8,585 nt of DNA from an uncultured Clostridia bacterium (GCA_937888485.1 CALAQQ010000074.1:1-8585), one strand, 5' to 3'. Shown: positions 1 to 7,468, numbered from the stretch's first letter. The notes: generated from the sequence alone by a model not told the origin. Translations and numbers: made by a program.

Positions 1-1040
1 GCCTTGTTTGCGCAAACAACCTCATAATCCGATTTATAGAGAGCATATCTCGGGTTATCGGTCATACCGCCGTCAATTGAAACGTAGGTGCGTATATCGG
101 GAATTTCCTTGACTGCACCGACGGTGTAAAGAGTTATTCCCGCCGCACCGACTATTGACCTGCCGGGTTCAATATGAATAAAAGGAATTTCAAGACCAAG
201 CTCTTCACAATATTCGTGAACGGTCTTTGAAACAGCCTTCATATAATCTCCGAAAGGCTTGGGGTTATCGCTTTCAAGATATCTTATACCGAAACCGCCG
301 CCAAGATTGAGTTCTTCAAGCTCAACGCCTGTCTGCGATTTCACATCGGCAAAAAGCTCAAGCATTACCTTTGCGGCAAGTTCAAACGGGTCAATATCAA
401 AAATCTGCGAGCCAATATGGCAATGAAGTCCGCAAAGCTTTATGTTTGACATTGCAAGTGCGATTTTGACAGCTTCCATTGCCTCGCCCGTTTCAAGGGC
501 AAAACCGAATTTGGAATCAATCTGTCCCGTTTTGACAAAATCATGGGTATGAGCGTCAATACCGGGCTTTATTCTGAACATGATACTGACTGTCTTTCCG
601 TGTTTTGCAGCGATAGAATTAAGTGTTTCAAGCTCGGTTATATTATCAACGATGATTCTGCCGACATTGTTTTCAACCGCCATTTCAAGCTCGGCAAAAG
701 TTTTGTTGTTGCCGTGAAACGCAATTTTTTCGGCAGGAAAATCCACTGAAAGAGCTGTGTAAAGTTCTCCTCCCGAAACAACATCAACACCGATGCCTTC
801 CGATGCGCAGATTCTGTAGATTTCCTTGCAGCTGAATGCCTTGCTTGCATAATGCACAAGACCTTTGCCGCCGTAATTTTCTTCTATTGAATTTCTGAAT
901 TCCCTGATGTTTTCTCTGATTTCATTCTCATCATAAACATAAACCGGAGTTCCGAATTCCTTTGATATTTCAACGGTATCACAGCCGCCAACAGTGAGAT
1001 TCCCTCTGTCGTTGACCGAGATACAATCCGAAACAAGCAT
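1..1040 (-). CDS. lysA: Diaminopimelate decarboxylase, partial (C-terminus cut by window edge)
   Basis: PLP-dependent enzyme that decarboxylates meso-diaminopimelate to L-lysine, the last step of the DAP lysine pathway, in the cytoplasm. About 346 codons are readable without interruption from ATG 1040 to the left edge; the family is usually about 420 residues, so roughly 75 are missing. Visible motifs are YASKAF with the probable Schiff-base lysine K67, the substrate/PLP-barrel motif HCHIGSQ at 206-212, the phosphate-binding GGGFG at 247-251, EPGRS at 290-294 and DGGMTDNPR near 322-331. The CESGD-type motif with the catalytic Cys of the dimer partner lies outside the window. The start is supported by an AGGAGGA sequence (1047-1053) six bases upstream, which overlaps the engB stop codon. 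It is the third gene of the lon-engB-lysA operon. A related ornithine/arginine decarboxylase is less likely given the motif set and N-terminal length. Confidence 0.93.
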   Translation of the reverse strand, partial: MLVSDCISVNDRGNLTVGGCDTVEISKEFGTPVYVYDENEIRENIREFRNSIEENYGGKGLVHYASKAFSCKEIYRICASEGIGVDVVSGGELYTALSVDFPAEKIAFHGNNKTFAELEMAVENNVGRIIVDNITELETLNSIAAKHGKTVSIMFRIKPGIDAHTHDFVKTGQIDSKFGFALETGEAMEAVKIALAMSNIKLCGLHCHIGSQIFDIDPFELAAKVMLELFADVKSQTGVELEELNLGGGFGIRYLESDNPKPFGDYMKAVSKTVHEYCEELGLEIPFIHIEPGRSIVGAAGITLYTVGAVKEIPDIRTYVSIDGGMTDNPRYALYKSDYEVVCANK

Positions 1041-1052
1041 TTTTATTCCTCC

Positions 1053-1631
1053 TCAGACAGCTTTTTCAATAACCGCCTTCATTTCTTCAACACCCGTGCC
1101 CTTGATTGCCGAAAACTCAATTCGTTTTATATCGGCATAATCTGCAAGCTCGGTTTCAAGAGCTTCTCTTCTTTTTTCGGTTTCCGTTTTATTGAGCTTA
1201 TCGCATTTTGTGAGAGCAATAACAAACGGAATACCCGTTTCCTTAAGGAAGTTCAGCATTACCATATCATCAGCCGACGGTGCATGGCGCATGTCGATAA
1301 GCTGAATAACAAGAGCGATATTTCTGTCCGACTGAAAATAGCCTTCCATAAGCTCTGCCCATCTCTTTTTCTCAGCCTGTTCACGCTTTGCATAACCGTA
1401 GCCGGGAAGGTCAACGAAATAAACACCGTCACCCTTAAAGAAATTGACTGTTATGGTTTTACCCGGCACAGAGCTTACTCTTGCAAGGTTTTTTCTGTTG
1501 AAAAGCTTATTTATAAGCGACGATTTACCGACATTGGAACGACCCGAAAAAACTATTTCCGCTTCTTTTGAAGGAGGAAGCTGTTTCGATGTACCGTATG
1601 CCGCCGCAAATTCTGTTTTATCAAATCTCAT
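1053..1631 (-). CDS. engB: Ribosome biogenesis GTP-binding protein EngB/YsxC
   Basis: Small TRAFAC-class GTPase (also called YihA/YsxC), known in Bacillus to act in late assembly of the 50S ribosomal subunit and essential there. The 192-residue length is typical. Motifs in order: G1 GRSNVGKSS at 30-38 with the P-loop lysine K36, a G2-region threonine in PGKTITVNFF (T59/T61), G3 DLPGYG at 74-79, G4 TKCD at 141-144 and G5 SAIKG at 174-178. PGKT followed by NFF and the GYGYA after G3 distinguish EngB from Era or EngA. The ATG at 1631 follows lon by only 11 nt. Its Shine-Dalgarno AAAGGA (1639-1644) overlaps the lon stop codon, suggesting translational coupling. The lon-ysxC order matches Bacillus subtilis. 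Confidence 0.96.
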   Translation of the reverse strand: MRFDKTEFAAAYGTSKQLPPSKEAEIVFSGRSNVGKSSLINKLFNRKNLARVSSVPGKTITVNFFKGDGVYFVDLPGYGYAKREQAEKKRWAELMEGYFQSDRNIALVIQLIDMRHAPSADDMVMLNFLKETGIPFVIALTKCDKLNKTETEKRREALETELADYADIKRIEFSAIKGTGVEEMKAVIEKAV

Positions 1632-1642
1632 AATGATTTCCT

Positions 1643-4051
1643 TTACTGTGTAATGGATGCACGCGAAGATTTTGCAACCTCAACGGGAGCAGCCTTTTTT
1701 CCTTTGGCTTTTTCTTCCTTATCAAGGGCGATTTCCCACACCTCGTCAACCGTTCTTACGGGACGGAATGTCACCTTTTCCTTGACAGCTTCATCAACCT
1801 CATCAAGGTCGGAAACATTATCGTAAGGTATAACAACCGTAGTTATGCCCGCTCTGTAAGCCGCCATGGATTTTTCCTTAAGTCCGCCTATGGGAAGAAC
1901 TCTGCCTCTGAGAGTGATTTCACCCGTCATTGCAACATCCTTGCGAACTTTTTTACCGGTAAGCGCTGAAACAAGTGACGTTGCGATTGTAACGCCTGCG
2001 GAAGGACCGTCCTTCGGAGTTGCACCTTCGGGTACATGAATATGAATATCGTTTTCTTTATAGAAATTCTCGTTTAACGGAAGAGTGTCCGCCTTTGAAC
2101 GTATATAGCTCACAGCCGCCTTTGCACTTTCCTGCATAACGTCACCGAGCGATCCCGTAAGTTCAAGCTTACCGCTTCCCTTAAGAACAGCTGTTTCGAT
2201 TTCAAGCATATCTCCGCCGACGCTTGTCCATGCAAGACCGTTAACAACACCGATTTCGTTTTCTTTTATCATGTTATCAGCTTTATAACGGCGTGTTCCG
2301 AGATATTCTTCAACATCTTCAGGTTTTACGGAAATCTTTTCCGCTCCGTTTTCAACAACCTCCATTGCAGCCTTTCTGCAAACAGCGGCAATTTTTTGTT
2401 CAAGCGCTCTGACACCCGCTTCACGGGTATATCCTTCGATGATAAGTCTCAATGCCTTATCGGTTATTCTCATCTTGCTTGCGGTCAGACCGTGACGCTT
2501 TATCTGCTTTGGAATAAGATGCTTTTTGGCAATATGGAATTTTTCCTCTGCCGTATAACTTCCGAGTTCAATTATTTCCATTCTGTCACGAAGAGGGTCG
2601 GGAATATTTGCCTCAACATTTGCAGTTGTGATGAACATAACTCTGCTCAAATCGAACGGAAGCTCGATATAGTGATCTCTGAAGGTTGAATTCTGTTCGG
2701 GGTCAAGAACTTCAAGAAGAGCCGATGTGGGATCTCCCTTATAGTCCGACGAAAGCTTGTCAACCTCATCAAGAAGCACAAGCGGATTGCTTGAGCCCGC
2801 CTGCTGCATGGCATTTATAATTCTGCCCGGCATAGAGCCGATATAAGTTTTTCTGTGTCCTCTGATTTCAGCCTCGTCTTTTACACCGCCGAGAGAAATT
2901 CTGACATAATCCCTGCCTGTTGCGCTTGCAATCGAGCGAGCTATTGATGTTTTGCCGACACCCGGAGGTCCGACAAGACAGATAATCTGCCCCTTGATAT
3001 CGGGAGCAAGAACTCTGACTGACAGATATTCGAGAATTCTCTTTTTCACTTTATCAAGACCGTAGTGGTCGTTTTCAAGAATTTTACGTGATTTAGATAT
3101 ATCCGTATTTTCTTCTTTCATATTGTTCCACGGAAGCGAAATACAGGTTTCTATGTAGTTTCTGCTGACTGCCGCTTCGGGTGAATGAGAAGAATATTTT
3201 TCGAGTCTGTCGCATTCCTTGAAGAGCTTTTCTTTCACCTCATCGGAAGCGCTGAGATTGAATATCGCTTCTCTGAAAGAGCTTAATTCTTCTTCCTGAG
3301 ATGCTCCTCCACCGAGTTCATCGGAAATAACCTTTATCTGCTCACGGAGATAATACTCTCTCTGATTCTTATCAATCTGTTCCTGAACTTTATCATTGAT
3401 ATCCGCTTCAATGGTCAGAAGATTGCTTTCGCTTGCAAGAAGAACGCACATTTCTTCAAGTCTTCTTATGGGATTTATAGTAGAAAGAACAGACTGTCTG
3501 TCCTCATATTCAAGCATGATGTTGCCCGCAATATAGTCGGCAAGCTCACCCGGCTCGTTTTTCTGCATAACGCCCGTCATAACATCGGCAGGCATCTGGG
3601 GAGCACAGTCCGAATAATCCGCAAAAATATCCTTGGTATGACGGACAAGAGCCTTTGCATATTCGCTGTCCTCTTCCTTTACCGCAGGATCATCAATGGG
3701 GAAAATCATTGCTTTAAGATAATTCTTTCCTGCACCGACTCCCTCAACAAGCCTTGCTCTGTAAAGACCCTCAACAGCAACTCTGACGTTACCGCTTTTT
3801 CCGGGAAGCTTGAGCACCTGCTTTACACTTGCAACAACGCCGATTTCATAAAGCTCGCTGTAATCGGGGTCATCAACGGAAATATCCTTTTGTGTCACAA
3901 GGAAAATCTCCTGGTCTGTATCCATAGCCTTACGGAGTGCGTTGATTGACTTTTCCCTGCCGACATCAAAATGAATGAACATATCGGGAAAAACAACAAG
4001 TCCACGCAGCGCAACCGCAGGCATTATTCTTATTTTTTCATCTCTGGTCAT
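1643..4051 (-). CDS. lon: ATP-dependent endopeptidase La (LonA-type Lon protease)
   Basis: Cytoplasmic AAA+ serine protease that unfolds and degrades misfolded and regulatory proteins. At 802 residues it is full length for LonA. Domains: N-terminal substrate-recognition (LAN) domain about 8-200 (start PAVALRGLVVFP), coiled-coil/helical linker about 200-310, AAA+ module about 311-585, and peptidase about 600-775. Walker A GPPGVGKT is at 361-368, Walker B LVLLDEVDK at 424-432, sensor-1 Asn at N478 and a sensor-2 arginine at R548 (GVRAL). The catalytic dyad is S684 in PKDGPSAG and K727 in GGLKEKS, 43 residues apart as in E. coli Lon. A Lys/Ala-rich tail of about 25 residues follows the conserved fold. 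The ATG at 4051 has a strong AGAAGGAGAT Shine-Dalgarno (4056-4065). First gene of the lon-engB-lysA operon. No CIRCE (HrcA) element is visible upstream. Confidence 0.98.
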   Translation of the reverse strand: MTRDEKIRIMPAVALRGLVVFPDMFIHFDVGREKSINALRKAMDTDQEIFLVTQKDISVDDPDYSELYEIGVVASVKQVLKLPGKSGNVRVAVEGLYRARLVEGVGAGKNYLKAMIFPIDDPAVKEEDSEYAKALVRHTKDIFADYSDCAPQMPADVMTGVMQKNEPGELADYIAGNIMLEYEDRQSVLSTINPIRRLEEMCVLLASESNLLTIEADINDKVQEQIDKNQREYYLREQIKVISDELGGGASQEEELSSFREAIFNLSASDEVKEKLFKECDRLEKYSSHSPEAAVSRNYIETCISLPWNNMKEENTDISKSRKILENDHYGLDKVKKRILEYLSVRVLAPDIKGQIICLVGPPGVGKTSIARSIASATGRDYVRISLGGVKDEAEIRGHRKTYIGSMPGRIINAMQQAGSSNPLVLLDEVDKLSSDYKGDPTSALLEVLDPEQNSTFRDHYIELPFDLSRVMFITTANVEANIPDPLRDRMEIIELGSYTAEEKFHIAKKHLIPKQIKRHGLTASKMRITDKALRLIIEGYTREAGVRALEQKIAAVCRKAAMEVVENGAEKISVKPEDVEEYLGTRRYKADNMIKENEIGVVNGLAWTSVGGDMLEIETAVLKGSGKLELTGSLGDVMQESAKAAVSYIRSKADTLPLNENFYKENDIHIHVPEGATPKDGPSAGVTIATSLVSALTGKKVRKDVAMTGEITLRGRVLPIGGLKEKSMAAYRAGITTVVIPYDNVSDLDEVDEAVKEKVTFRPVRTVDEVWEIALDKEEKAKGKKAAPVEVAKSSRASITQ

Positions 4052-4106
4052 ATATATCTCCTTCTGGGTATTTGCTGACTTTAAATTACAATTATACTAT
4101 TATAGC

Positions 4107-4126
4107 ATAATATTATATAATATTAT
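4107..4126. repeat. 20-bp perfect AT palindrome overlapping the lon -10 element
   Basis: ATAATATTATATAATATTAT reads identically on both strands and includes the whole TATAAT hexamer of the predicted lon promoter. Its position is what one would expect of an operator that blocks RNA polymerase. It contains no G or C, so chance formation in this AT-rich leader is a real alternative. Confidence 0.6.
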
Positions 4127-4140
4127 AATCAAATCGTCAA
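4112..4140 (-). promoter_or_regulatory. Vegetative sigma-A-type promoter of the lon-engB-lysA operon
   Basis: On the minus strand TTGACG (4135-4140) and TATAAT (4112-4117) are separated by exactly 17 nt, a near-perfect sigma-A match. Transcription would start near 4105, giving a leader of about 54 nt before the lon ATG. The DNA upstream of the -35 (about 4145-4180) is almost pure A/T and could act as an UP element. A second possible start is an extended -10, TGCTATAAT, 13 bp downstream (hexamer 4099-4104), without a good -35. Start sites are predicted, not measured. Confidence 0.8.
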
Positions 4141-4182
4141 CACCAATAAAGAGATAAATAATTATAAAATTTATAACAATGT

Positions 4183-4216
4183 GTAAACAAAAAGCGGCCT
4201 GCAATGCAAGCCGCTT
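4183..4216 (-). terminator. Rho-independent terminator of the transporter/phosphoesterase operon
   Basis: Read on the minus strand, the stem AAGCGGC ... GCCGCTT (arms 4210-4216 and 4192-4198) has an apical part in which TGC and GCA can pair, and is followed by a T-tract (TTTTTGTTT). It begins 7 nt past the phosphoesterase stop codon. It insulates that operon from the lon promoter 43 bp further on. Confidence 0.88.
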
Positions 4217-4223
4217 AATAATA

Positions 4224-5930
4224 TCAGAACAACATATTCAGAATAACATTAAAGAAAAGCTGACAATATTTCAGAACATCATTAAAGATGCCGAAAATTG
4301 CATCAAAAATATTTGAAACATTGTTGCCCGCTTCAACGGTTCCGTAACCGGGAAGAACTCCGTTGTTATCGTCAACACCGTCATGGTCAACGGCAAATGA
4401 ATAGATAAGAGGAGAAACAATTGCAAGAAGAAGATATTCAACGGGAGTTACACCGCCGAGAACCTTTGTTGCAAGCTTAGTTATATCTGTAACAAATGAA
4501 TCTGTTCCGAAGTTCTTGAATATTTCGTTTGCCGCCTCGAAGAAAACTTCATCGGCAAGATTTGCAAGGTCGTCACGAAGAACAAGAGCAACAAGACGAA
4601 GGAAAATTGTTACTTCCGTTGTGTTGAAAGTGAAGTTTTCACTACCTTCATAATGAGCCGCAACAAGTTCAAGAGCAACATCCCAACCTGTTTTGTAATC
4701 GCTGTCAGGAATATCTATGTTGTATTCAGCCGCAAGTTCCTGAATTCCGCCTTCACCGTAAAGAGGCTCTTCAAGAATCTTTCTCAGACCGCCGACTGCT
4801 GTATTTACAAGGTCATAGAAGATAGAATCTTCTGCGATACCCATCTGTTCCATTTTGAGCGAACGGGTAAGTCTCCACTGAACACCTGCCTTGAGGAAGC
4901 CCTTTGCATAGTCATTGAGACCTGCATTCATGAGGTCAAGCTGTTCCTGTGAATAACCCTTTACTGTTGCAGAAAGAGCATCTGTATCAAGCTTATCAAC
5001 TGTTTTAGCTTCGTATTTTATTACGTCATCGGTGATTTCGAAATATCTGTACTGGAGAGGATACATTGTAAGTGATGTCGTTGCAAAATCATAGATAACA
5101 TTGCCGAGTGTGCTTGTATATGTTGCGGCATCACTGCAATGTTCATGACCTGTGAAAACAAGCTTTATTCCCCAGTTTGCAAAAAGGTCTGCGGTTGAGA
5201 AATGGAACTGAACAATGAAATCCTTGCTGAAAATGCTTTGAACGGGCATATGGTCAAGAAGGTTGTGGTGCATCATAAGAATAGGATATCTGCCATCCTT
5301 CTTTGCCTGCTGAGCCTGTTTTCTGACCCAATCCATTTTTTCAGCTGACATACCGTCACCTGTTGATTTATCGGGGTCAGTGCTGTCAAGAGAAATGAGT
5401 CTGTATTTATCGCCAAGGTCTGCGGTATATGAGCAGTTTTCGTCAACAACTGTAAGAGCTTCCGCATAACCGAAATCGTGGTAAATTTCCTTAAAAACAT
5501 CAACAGTTGTTTCGCAGTTAACACCTGCGTCATGGTTACCGACGGTAACATAAATCTGCTTGCCTGTTTTTTCTTCGAACGCCTTGAACTTTGCTGCAAC
5601 ATCATGATGTTCCTGAGCAATAGATTTACCGTTATCGGCAAGGTCACCTGAAATGAGAACAAATTCAATGTTGTCATCTTCTGCACACTGATTGAGGAAT
5701 TCATCGATAATCCAGCCGCTTTCGTTTTCCATAGCTGCACGGCGGTTTGCATACCAATAAATTTCATCATCAATTTCGCCGCTTGCGGTGAGTTCTTCTT
5801 CGGGAACATTATAATGAAGGTCAGAAGCGACTGCAAATTTAAGAGCATCATCGGTTTCGGCTGCCATTGCAACGGAAACTGATGAGGCGAGAATAAGAGT
5901 CGAAAGAACCAAACACAAAATCTTTTTCAT
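4224..5930 (-). CDS. Secreted calcineurin-like metallophosphoesterase with uncharacterised C-terminal module
   Basis: A 568-residue exported phosphoesterase. Residues 1-23 form a Sec signal peptide (MKK, hydrophobic core, cleavage after AMA). The metallophosphatase fold covers about 31-300 and has the full dimetal ligand set: D37 and H39 (SDLHYN), D96 (GDLADN), N132/H133 (GNHD), H221 (MMHHN), and H262/H264 (GHEH). It should hydrolyse phosphomono- or phosphodiesters outside the membrane; the substrate is unknown. Residues about 310-568 are mostly helical-looking and unrecognised, with hydrophobic stretches at about 495-513 and 541-568 and an acidic DHDGVDDNN at 515-523. The final stretch could bind the membrane or a partner. 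The ATG has an AGAGG site and starts 15 nt after the transporter stop codon, so the two are very probably cotranscribed. CpdA-like or nucleotidase activity cannot be distinguished from sequence alone. Confidence 0.9.
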   Translation of the reverse strand: MKKILCLVLSTLILASSVSVAMAAETDDALKFAVASDLHYNVPEEELTASGEIDDEIYWYANRRAAMENESGWIIDEFLNQCAEDDNIEFVLISGDLADNGKSIAQEHHDVAAKFKAFEEKTGKQIYVTVGNHDAGVNCETTVDVFKEIYHDFGYAEALTVVDENCSYTADLGDKYRLISLDSTDPDKSTGDGMSAEKMDWVRKQAQQAKKDGRYPILMMHHNLLDHMPVQSIFSKDFIVQFHFSTADLFANWGIKLVFTGHEHCSDAATYTSTLGNVIYDFATTSLTMYPLQYRYFEITDDVIKYEAKTVDKLDTDALSATVKGYSQEQLDLMNAGLNDYAKGFLKAGVQWRLTRSLKMEQMGIAEDSIFYDLVNTAVGGLRKILEEPLYGEGGIQELAAEYNIDIPDSDYKTGWDVALELVAAHYEGSENFTFNTTEVTIFLRLVALVLRDDLANLADEVFFEAANEIFKNFGTDSFVTDITKLATKVLGGVTPVEYLLLAIVSPLIYSFAVDHDGVDDNNGVLPGYGTVEAGNNVSNIFDAIFGIFNDVLKYCQLFFNVILNMLF

Positions 5931-5945
5931 TTTTAAACCTCTCTT

Positions 5946-7301
5946 TTAAATCTTCATAATTCCGAGTGCATCAAGAACTGAGGAAACGAGAATAAGAACG
6001 ATGCATACGGGTGCAACATATTTGATAACGATTGTGAAAAGGGTCTTGCTCTTAAATTCACCTGAAAGTTCAATTTCTTCGATAAGGCATTTCGGTTTGA
6101 TAACATAACCGATGAAAATGCAGGTGAGCAATGCAACGATAGGCATGAGAATGCTGTTACTGAAGAAGTCAAACATATCGAGAATTGACATGCCGCCAAG
6201 CGATATGGAACTCCATACTCCGAAACCGAGAGATGAGGGTAAACCGAGAATTACACTTAACGCAAGAACAACTATGCAAGTTACTTTTCTGTTCCAGCCG
6301 AACTTATCTCTGATGATTGAAACAACAGTTTCCATAAGAGAAATCGATGAAGTGAGAGCTGCAAAAAGAACAAGAAGGAAGAAGAGTGCGCCGATAAATG
6401 CACCGCCCTTCATGCTTTCGAAAACCTTGGGAAGGGTAATAAACATAAGTCCGGGTCCCTTGCCGAGAGCTGTTTCATCGCCGCCTGAGAAAACGAAAAC
6501 AGCAGGGATGATCATAAGACCTGCAAGGAATGCGATGCCTGTGTCAAAAATTTCAATCTGTCTTACCGATTTTTCAAGGTCAACATCCTTTTTCATATAT
6601 GAACCGTAGGTAATCATGATACCCATGGCAAGTGACATTGAATAGAAAAGCTGACCCATTGCGGAAAGAACGGTTGTTGCCGAGAATTTGCTGAAATCGG
6701 GTGTAAGATAATACTTGACGCCTTCCCATGCACCGGGCAAGAACATCGAATAACCTGCAATTATCAGGGTAAGAACAACGAGAACGGGCATCATTATCTT
6801 ACTAACCTTTTCAACGCCCTTTTCAACACCGAGAAGAACGACAAGTGCGGTAAGTCCTATGAAGAAGAAGAACCAACCGATGGGTTCAACGGGTTTTGAA
6901 ATAAAGCCTTCAAAATAGCCGTCTGCCGCCGCCTCATGGATTCCGCCGGTTGCAAAAGTATAAAGATACTTTGATACCCAGCCGCCGATAACCGAATAAT
7001 AAGGCAGGATAATTGCGGGAATAACCGATGCGAGAACACCGATAAATGAATATTTTTTGTTAAGGTCGGTAAATGCTCCGATTGCACTCTTTCCCGTTTT
7101 TCGTCCTAACGCAATTTCACCGCACATAAGCGCAAATCCGAAAGTTACAGCAAGAACAAGATACACAAGAAGGAAAATTCCTCCGCCATATTTAGCCGCA
7201 AGATAAGGGAAACGCCAGATATTGCCCAGACCTACGGCTGAACCTGCCGCAGCAAGAACAAAACCGATTTTTCCGGTAAAGCTGCTTCTTTTTTCGCTCA
7301 T
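5946..7301 (-). CDS. Sodium-dependent transporter, NSS (SLC6) family
   Basis: Inner-membrane Na+-coupled symporter, probably for an amino acid. The 451-residue protein has about 11 predicted membrane helices (around 10-32, 38-64, 86-112, 138-158, 166-188, 208-232, 252-272, 300-330, 338-355, 372-400 and 420-446), as in the MhsT-like bacterial branch. TM1 carries AGSAVGLGNIWRFP at 19-32, with G20, A22, V23 and N27 at the same numbers as the LeuT sodium ligands. T317/S318 match LeuT T354/S355, and S221 matches T254. D253 aligns with LeuT N286. G162 to P172 forms the GX9P motif described for TM5 unwinding in MhsT. The ATG at 7301 is chosen because AGGAGG (7308-7313) lies 6 nt upstream; a longer reading from TTG 7328 has no such support. 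First gene of an operon with the secreted phosphoesterase. Substrate cannot be read from sequence. Confidence 0.93.
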   Translation of the reverse strand: MSEKRSSFTGKIGFVLAAAGSAVGLGNIWRFPYLAAKYGGGIFLLVYLVLAVTFGFALMCGEIALGRKTGKSAIGAFTDLNKKYSFIGVLASVIPAIILPYYSVIGGWVSKYLYTFATGGIHEAAADGYFEGFISKPVEPIGWFFFFIGLTALVVLLGVEKGVEKVSKIMMPVLVVLTLIIAGYSMFLPGAWEGVKYYLTPDFSKFSATTVLSAMGQLFYSMSLAMGIMITYGSYMKKDVDLEKSVRQIEIFDTGIAFLAGLMIIPAVFVFSGGDETALGKGPGLMFITLPKVFESMKGGAFIGALFFLLVLFAALTSSISLMETVVSIIRDKFGWNRKVTCIVVLALSVILGLPSSLGFGVWSSISLGGMSILDMFDFFSNSILMPIVALLTCIFIGYVIKPKCLIEEIELSGEFKSKTLFTIVIKYVAPVCIVLILVSSVLDALGIMKI

Positions 7302-7307
7302 AATGAA

Positions 7308-7313
7308 CCTCCT
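7308..7313 (-). promoter_or_regulatory. Shine-Dalgarno fixing the transporter start
   Basis: A perfect AGGAGG on the minus strand sits 6 nt before ATG 7301. It decides for that start (protein beginning MSEKRSS) over the in-frame TTG at 7328, which would place this site inside the coding region. Confidence 0.9.
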
Positions 7314-7348
7314 GAAAGAATTTTGCAAATCAAATAAAAAGATATATT

Positions 7349-7377
7349 ATTATCTCATATTCATAAAAATTTTACAA
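7349..7377 (-). promoter_or_regulatory. Probable promoter of the transporter/phosphoesterase operon
   Basis: On the minus strand TTGTAA (7372-7377) and GATAAT (7349-7354) are spaced 17 nt apart. A TG one base upstream of the -10 (TGAGATAAT) makes an extended -10. The predicted start near 7342 gives a leader of about 40 nt. The -35 is not consensus, so the call is moderate. Confidence 0.6.
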
Positions 7378-7427
7378 GTGTTTATTCGGATTTTTTATAA
7401 AAAAAGAGTAATAACCGCAAAAAACTA

Positions 7428-7456
7428 TTGATAGTAACAAAAAATCATGTTAAAAT
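7428..7456 (+). promoter_or_regulatory. Promoter of the SGNH hydrolase gene, extended -10
   Basis: TTGATA (7428-7433), a 17-nt spacer and TAAAAT (7451-7456) preceded by TGT form a sigma-A promoter with an extended -10. The expected start, about 7463, falls on or next to the Shine-Dalgarno, leaving a leader of only about 12 nt. A/T runs centred near 7402, 7421.5 and 7441.5 sit upstream of and within it. Confidence 0.72.
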
Positions 7457-7462
7457 TCCGTT

Positions 7463-7468
7463 GAGGTG
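7463..7468 (+). promoter_or_regulatory. Shine-Dalgarno fixing the SGNH hydrolase start
   Basis: GAGGTG lies 6 nt before ATG 7475. An in-frame GTG at 7466 is part of this site itself and is therefore not a credible start codon. Confidence 0.82.

Noticed and set aside
638..859. A 73-codon minus-strand frame
   Set aside because: It is an alternative frame inside lysA, which translates without interruption across this region with conserved motifs.
3975..4157. A 60-codon plus-strand frame reaching into the lon leader
   Set aside because: It overlaps the lon 5' end antisense and ends in AT-rich promoter DNA, with a hydrophobic tail explained by base composition.
4052..4182. A heat-shock operator (CIRCE or CtsR box) upstream of lon
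   Set aside because: I looked for TTAGCACTC/GAGTGCTAA and for tandem GGTCAAA-like heptads and found neither; only the AT palindrome is present.
5273..5872. A 199-codon open frame on the minus strand
   Set aside because: It lies wholly inside the phosphoesterase gene in another frame. The product is low-complexity (rich in Leu, Gln, Lys, Met) with no motif, while the overlapping frame has all the metallophosphatase ligands.
6112..6609. A 165-codon open frame on the plus strand
   Set aside because: It is antisense to the transporter, whose frame carries conserved SLC6 motifs. No ribosome binding site or recognisable domain supports it.
7302..7341. A riboswitch or leader attenuator before the transporter
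   Set aside because: The predicted leader is only about 40 nt, too short for a known riboswitch class, and shows no hairpin with a T-tract.
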